A stretch of DNA of 64,000 bases, taken from Desulfobotulus mexicanus. GTDB taxonomy: Bacteria; Desulfobacterota; Desulfobacteria; Desulfobacterales; ASO4-4. The stretch is from NCBI RefSeq assembly GCF_006175995.1, contig NZ_VDMB01000001.1:124001-188000 (forward strand), given 5' to 3'. The translations under genes and the position numbers were made by a program. The number at the start of each line of letters is the position of its first letter. The first letter of the stretch is position 1. The notes under the pieces are model-generated. The model ran no database searches. It was not told the origin of the DNA and was given only the letters and a program-made list of their open reading frames with translations. Positions 60,375-64,000 of the stretch are shown here, in pieces.

Positions 60375-61679
60375 ATGGAAATGCTGAAATATCCTTCGGC
60401 TGAAGCCGAAGCGAGGCTTCAGGCCATTGTGGCCAGAGGCCTTGGAGAAACGGAAGAAATGACAGCCCAGGTGGCCCGTATTCTTGAGGATGTCCGCACA
60501 AGGGGAGACGAGGCGGTTTTGGAATATACCCGCCGTTTTGATGCACCGGATCTGTCGGCCCATGCCCTCTGCGTGACGGAAGTGGAGATAGATGCCGCAG
60601 AAAAAATGGTCAATCCTGCTTTTATGAAGGCACTGGACAGGGCCGTGGAGCAGATAGCATCCTTTCACAGAAGACAGGTGCAGAATTCCTGGATTGATAC
60701 CCCCAGAGACGGAGTTATGCTGGGCCAGCTTGTGAAGCCCGTGGATGCGGCAGGGGTTTATGTTCCCGGAGCCACCGGAGGTATGACGCCGCTGGTTTCT
60801 TCCGTACTAATGGGGGGAATTCCCGCCCGTATTGCCGGTGTGAAGAAGGTTATCATGACAACGCCGCCCATGGCGGATGGTTCCGTGAACCCCCATCTTC
60901 TGGTGGCGGCCCGCAAAGTGGGTATGGATGCGGTTATCCGGGCTGGAAGTGCCTGGGGCATTGCTGCCATGGCCTGGGGAACGGAGCAGGTCCCCAGGGT
61001 GGATGTGATTGTGGGACCGGGCAATATCTGGGTGACTTTGGCTAAGAAGCTGGTTTCCGGCATGGTGGGCATAGACATGATAGCCGGTCCTTCGGAAATA
61101 CTTGTGATCAGTGACGGAAAAGCTCCTGCCGCCTATGCTGCCGCCGATCTTCTTTCCCAGGCGGAGCATGACACCATGGCTTCGGCCATTCTGGTGACAA
61201 CGGATGCCGCCTTTGCCAAAGAGGTGCTGGCTGAGCTGGAAAAGCAGCTGGCAAACCTTCCCAGAAAGGATACGGCGGAAGCTTCCCTGCGGGATTTCGG
61301 AGCCATCCTTGTGGTGGATACCCTGGAGCAGGCCTTTGATGTTTCCAACCGTTTGGCCCCGGAACATCTGGAGCTGCTCATGGAAGACCCCCTTTCCTGG
61401 ATAGGAAAGGTCCGTAATGCCGGAGCCATTTTCTGCGGCACCCATACGCCGGAACCCATGGGGGACTATATTGCAGGACCCAACCATGTGCTTCCTACGG
61501 CAGGCACTGCCCGTTTTGCCTCTGCCCTTGGAGTGGATCATTTTGTGAAAAAATCCAGCCTGATATCCTATACAAGGGATGCTTTTATGAAGGAAGCCGA
61601 AGATGTGATGCATCTTGCAGGCATTGAGGGCCTTGAGGCCCACGCCCATTCGGTGCGGGTGCGGCTGGAAAAGGGTTGA
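60375..61679 (+). CDS. hisD: HisD: histidinol dehydrogenase
   Basis: This zinc enzyme carries out the last two steps of histidine synthesis with NAD. The 434 residues have the family parts GPGNIWVTLAKKLV, the zinc-site QAEHD, LAPEHLEL with the catalytic Glu-His, and GPNHVLPTAGTARF. GGGAG is 8 bases before the ATG. No other his gene is in the window. Confidence 0.97.
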   Translation: MEMLKYPSAEAEARLQAIVARGLGETEEMTAQVARILEDVRTRGDEAVLEYTRRFDAPDLSAHALCVTEVEIDAAEKMVNPAFMKALDRAVEQIASFHRRQVQNSWIDTPRDGVMLGQLVKPVDAAGVYVPGATGGMTPLVSSVLMGGIPARIAGVKKVIMTTPPMADGSVNPHLLVAARKVGMDAVIRAGSAWGIAAMAWGTEQVPRVDVIVGPGNIWVTLAKKLVSGMVGIDMIAGPSEILVISDGKAPAAYAAADLLSQAEHDTMASAILVTTDAAFAKEVLAELEKQLANLPRKDTAEASLRDFGAILVVDTLEQAFDVSNRLAPEHLELLMEDPLSWIGKVRNAGAIFCGTHTPEPMGDYIAGPNHVLPTAGTARFASALGVDHFVKKSSLISYTRDAFMKEAEDVMHLAGIEGLEAHAHSVRVRLEKG

Positions 61680-61719
61680 TCTGCTGGTATGCAAATAAAG
61701 ATACCTTGCGCCTGTCTGC

Positions 61720-61741
61720 GGGCAGGCACAGGGGCCTGCCC
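61720..61741. repeat. GGGCAGG hairpin after hisD
   Basis: GGGCAGG and CCTGCCC form a 7-bp stem around CACAGGGG. It resembles the hairpin near 18990 read on the other strand (GTAGGGGCA). No T-run follows. Confidence 0.45.
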
Positions 61742-61878
61742 CTACAACATCTTTTACCCTCACGGTCTTTTTTAAATATCTTAAAGGCTCTAAACTCGGC
61801 AGGCCTCAGGTGCTTGCCTTCATTAAGGACCCTAAAGACCTTAGAGACTGCCCGCACCCGTAAAGCGGAGCCTGCAAA

Positions 61879-62529
61879 TCAGTAAAGCTCAGGCCGCATT
61901 CTTTCCTCCAGGGTCTTTCTTACCACTTCAAAGCTTTCCGGGTCTGCGTCCATATCCGGCGGGTTCAGGGGCTCTTCAAAGCTGAGAATGACAGTGGAAA
62001 AGGGTTTGGGGATGACAAAGCGATCCCAGCTTTCGGCCTGCCAGCGTTTTTCTGCTATAAGCAGTACGGGCAGGAGCAGGGCTTCGCTTTGCTGGGCAAT
62101 GCGGATGGCTCCGGGTTTAACGATGCCTATGGGTCCTGTGGGACCATCCAGTATGTGCCCCCCCAGTCCGGTTCTGCGGATGTGGGCGATCATCTCCGCC
62201 ATGGCTTCACTGCCTCCCCGTGTGGAAGATCCCCGTACCGTATGCCAGCCGACCCGCTCTGCCACATTGGCGATGATTCTGCCGTCTTCACTCCGGCTGA
62301 TCATCAGCCCCGGTTTAAAACGGTTGAACCACCTGCCATAGCGGGCAATGGCAGGAAAAAACTGCTGGTGCCACTGGCAGATGAGAATTTTTTCACCCTT
62401 TTCAAGCCTTGTCATTACCTTATCCAGCCCTCTGGTTCTGTAGCGGTAGGTGGCACTGATGAGGCGGATGATGAATAAAATAACTATGGCGAGTACGGGG
62501 TTGCCCAGCTGTTTTCTTATGGCTTTCAT
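61879..62529 (-). CDS. DUF374 (lysophospholipid acyltransferase-like) membrane protein
   Basis: This 216-residue protein has an N-terminal transmembrane helix (NPVLAIVILFIIRLISAT). The motif CQWHQQFFP and ISRSEDGRIIANVAERVGW, RGSSTRGGSEAM and LDGPTGPIG match the DUF374 branch of lysophospholipid/lipid A acyltransferases. The substrate may be a lipid A or phospholipid intermediate. I chose the ATG at 62529, with AGGA 6 bases upstream. The frame to 62562 would begin inside the palindromic element. Confidence 0.82.
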   Translation of the reverse strand: MKAIRKQLGNPVLAIVILFIIRLISATYRYRTRGLDKVMTRLEKGEKILICQWHQQFFPAIARYGRWFNRFKPGLMISRSEDGRIIANVAERVGWHTVRGSSTRGGSEAMAEMIAHIRRTGLGGHILDGPTGPIGIVKPGAIRIAQQSEALLLPVLLIAEKRWQAESWDRFVIPKPFSTVILSFEEPLNPPDMDADPESFEVVRKTLEERMRPELY

Positions 62530-62548
62530 GAGTATCCTTTTTTCATTC

Positions 62549-62899
62549 GAATTATTCAGCACTATTTTTCTTTGGCAAATTGAATATCTTTAATCTGGTG
62601 CATAGACAACCGGACCATTTGTTCGTGACGCAATCTTATTCGGGATCTTCTTGCCCTGTGCGGAAGCGGCAAAAACTCCCCGCCACAGGCAGGATAAGCA
62701 TTTTGATTACCATGGCAGGCTTAAGCACGCTGCCTTTGTGGCGGCTCAGACAGTTTGCCGCTTCTTTCGCACAGGCCTGCGAAGCTCTGATCCGAAACGA
62801 TTGCAATGTCACTCACAAACAGCCCGATTGTCTTTTGTTAGAGCCAAGGCATTGAAATTAAAATGCAATGTTTCAGCTTGAAATGTGCTGGGCAGTTGC
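62549..62899. repeat. Palindromic element, copy 3 (opposite orientation)
   Basis: This copy of about 351 bp starts GAATTATTCAGCAC and ends in GTGCTGGGCAGTTGC, the inverted terminal repeat. It reads inverted to copies 1 and 2 and shares the GCCGCCACAAAGGCAGC and TGCCTGTGGCGGGG arms. The right end is more diverged. No target duplication was found. It fills the gap between the DUF374 and MlaD-family genes. Confidence 0.85.
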
Positions 62900-62914
62900 G
62901 TCCTTTTTTAATTT

Positions 62915-63925
62915 TTATCTGCCGTCCGCTTCCAGGGCCATCCCCGGTGCTTCCTGCGGAATATTGCCCCTGATGAGAACGTTTTTCTGGACGGAAGTTA
63001 CTACCTTGTCCAGCTCCCGGAGGGTTTCACGAACTTCCTGTATGCCGGACCGGGCGTTTGATGTTATGGCGGGCACATCATGTCCTGCTGTGGCAATATC
63101 ATCTATCATGCGGGAAATTTTGTCCAGCTCCCCATGCAGCCCCTCCATGATGGTGTCCATATCTTTGTTCAGGCGTTCTCCCATGACCTTTAGTTGAGCC
63201 AGATTCTCATTGACAAGATCCACGCTTTCAGGGGTTTTGCCCGCAGCTTCTTCCACATGGGCAAGGATGGCACTGACCTCTGCCATGCGGGCATGGATTT
63301 CTTCCATCAGTTCACGGGACTTCAGAATGGAGCCAAGGGTACCTTTTCCTTCCTGTAATTCCATTAAAATAAGATTCACCGTGTCCATGGCGGTGAAGAC
63401 CGGACCCTTGGGGTCACGGAACGCGCTTGTCATTTCCGAAAGATCCTGCACAGCTCCTATGACCATTTTTGCGGTTTTTTCTATCTCAAATTCCGCAATG
63501 AGGTCAGATATGGATTTTCTTTCCTGGGAGAAAATTTCTCCGCCATGGGGAACAAGGGGGGCATCACTGCGGCCTGCCGTGCGTATGGACACATATTCCG
63601 AGCCTATGAGTGTCGGGCTTTCCACGGTGGCCATGGTATCTTCACGGATGCGGGAGCTGTAGGCTTCCAGTATGTCCAGATCCACCCGGACATGCTCACC
63701 CTTGACTGTTACCCTGCGTACCCGGCCCACATCCGTATTGAAGAGTTTTACAGCGGCTCCCCGCTGCAGGTTGTAGCTTTCCGCAAAAATTGTATGGTAG
63801 CTGATGTGCCTTTCAAACCAGCCTTTTCCCCTGCCAAGGATGAAAAGGCTTGATAGCAGCAGCACCATAATGGCCACCACAAAGGTACCCACCACACGTT
63901 CTCTGCGGCTGAATTCCAGATCCAT
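62915..63925 (-). CDS. MlaD/MCE-family lipid-transport protein
   Basis: This 336-residue periplasmic-facing protein has one N-terminal transmembrane helix (VVGTFVVAIMVLLLSSLFIL) and an MCE domain (residues 35-115, GAAVKLFNTDVGRVRRVTVKG, VESPTLIGSEYVSIR). A long helical tail (residues 120-320) may form a tube like MlaD/PqiB members. It would take part in lipid transport between membranes, with an ABC transporter. The upstream gene is cut by the window edge. The 3' end abuts palindromic copy 3. GAGGA is close before the ATG. Confidence 0.92.
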   Translation of the reverse strand: MDLEFSRRERVVGTFVVAIMVLLLSSLFILGRGKGWFERHISYHTIFAESYNLQRGAAVKLFNTDVGRVRRVTVKGEHVRVDLDILEAYSSRIREDTMATVESPTLIGSEYVSIRTAGRSDAPLVPHGGEIFSQERKSISDLIAEFEIEKTAKMVIGAVQDLSEMTSAFRDPKGPVFTAMDTVNLILMELQEGKGTLGSILKSRELMEEIHARMAEVSAILAHVEEAAGKTPESVDLVNENLAQLKVMGERLNKDMDTIMEGLHGELDKISRMIDDIATAGHDVPAITSNARSGIQEVRETLRELDKVVTSVQKNVLIRGNIPQEAPGMALEADGR

Positions 63926-63941
63926 ATTATTATTCTCCTCT

Positions 63942-64000
63942 TTAGAGCCTTATTTCCCGGAAGCTGCCCTCTTCCAGAAGCCATTTCCGGGTAGTCCAGC
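63942..64000 (-). CDS. C-terminal end of the upstream gene (partial)
   Basis: A 19-residue tail (WTTRKWLLEEGSFREIRL) ends in TAA 16 bases before the MlaD-family start, with the ribosome-binding site of that gene between. In such operons this would be the ATPase or permease partner, but the tail is too short to say. Confidence 0.4.
   Translation of the reverse strand, partial: WTTRKWLLEEGSFREIRL

Noticed and set aside
1-64000. tRNA, rRNA, CRISPR arrays or prophage modules
   Set aside because: I scanned for cloverleaf-type ends, direct-repeat arrays and phage genes and found none I could support by eye.

Overview
This 64 kb window comes from an anaerobic, motile, Gram-negative bacterium, most probably a Desulfobacterota member of the Desulfobacterales (sulfate-reducer) type. 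That placement is inferred from gene content: three sigma-54 activators with partner kinases, a DASS/SLC13 anion transporter embedded in two-component genes, a type IV pilus pilMNOPQ operon, MlaD-type lipid transport, and a giant polyketide/fatty-acid synthase-like protein. No rRNA, tRNA or CRISPR array was seen.

Region 1 (1-12.0 kb, all minus strand) is signalling. It holds an NtrC-type regulator with its HAMP kinase, a SLC13 transporter, a stand-alone receiver, a cytidylate-kinase-like/BON/receiver fusion, a small H-box protein without an ATPase domain, a receiver-kinase pair, a NifX-like protein and a PAS/sigma-54 activator whose Walker B Asp is replaced by Thr. A dihydrouridine synthase follows. 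Region 2 (12.2-18.0 kb) has two copies of a roughly 350-bp palindromic element with terminal inverted repeats. The first is split by an intact IS630-family insertion. Between the copies lies a set of a secreted molybdopterin-domain-like protein, a hybrid sensor kinase and an ApbE flavin transferase.

Region 3 (18-25 kb, plus strand) is mostly housekeeping: a dienoyl-CoA-isomerase-like crotonase, RimO, a polyprenyl diphosphate synthase, a FlgT/LPP20-like secreted protein, a double SH3b protein, a PfkB kinase and a YfgM-like TPR protein, ended by two stacked terminators. Region 4 (25.5-35 kb) has a convergent sigma-54 regulator/kinase pair and then pilMNOPQ.

Region 5 (35.5-46.7 kb) is one 3,759-codon gene. 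Its order is TIM-barrel-like half, nitronate-monooxygenase/PfaD-like enoyl reductase, KS, degenerate KS, AT, KS, three carrier-like domains, KR and DH. The three carrier domains are nearly identical and all carry Thr where the phosphopantetheine Ser should be. This is the most unusual object in the window.

Region 6 (46.8-55.5 kb) has an MscS channel, a solitary cydC-like ABC exporter, an Rpn/PD-(D/E)XK nuclease gene set among duplicated scraps of cydC, of the MFS gene and of another rpn gene, then a chemoreceptor and an OFA-type MFS transporter. Region 7 (55.6-64 kb) has a short flagellin with a possible sigma-54 promoter, a CoA-transferase, a YefM/YoeB-type toxin-antitoxin pair, serC, hisD, a DUF374 acyltransferase-like gene, a third copy of the palindromic element and an MlaD-family gene.
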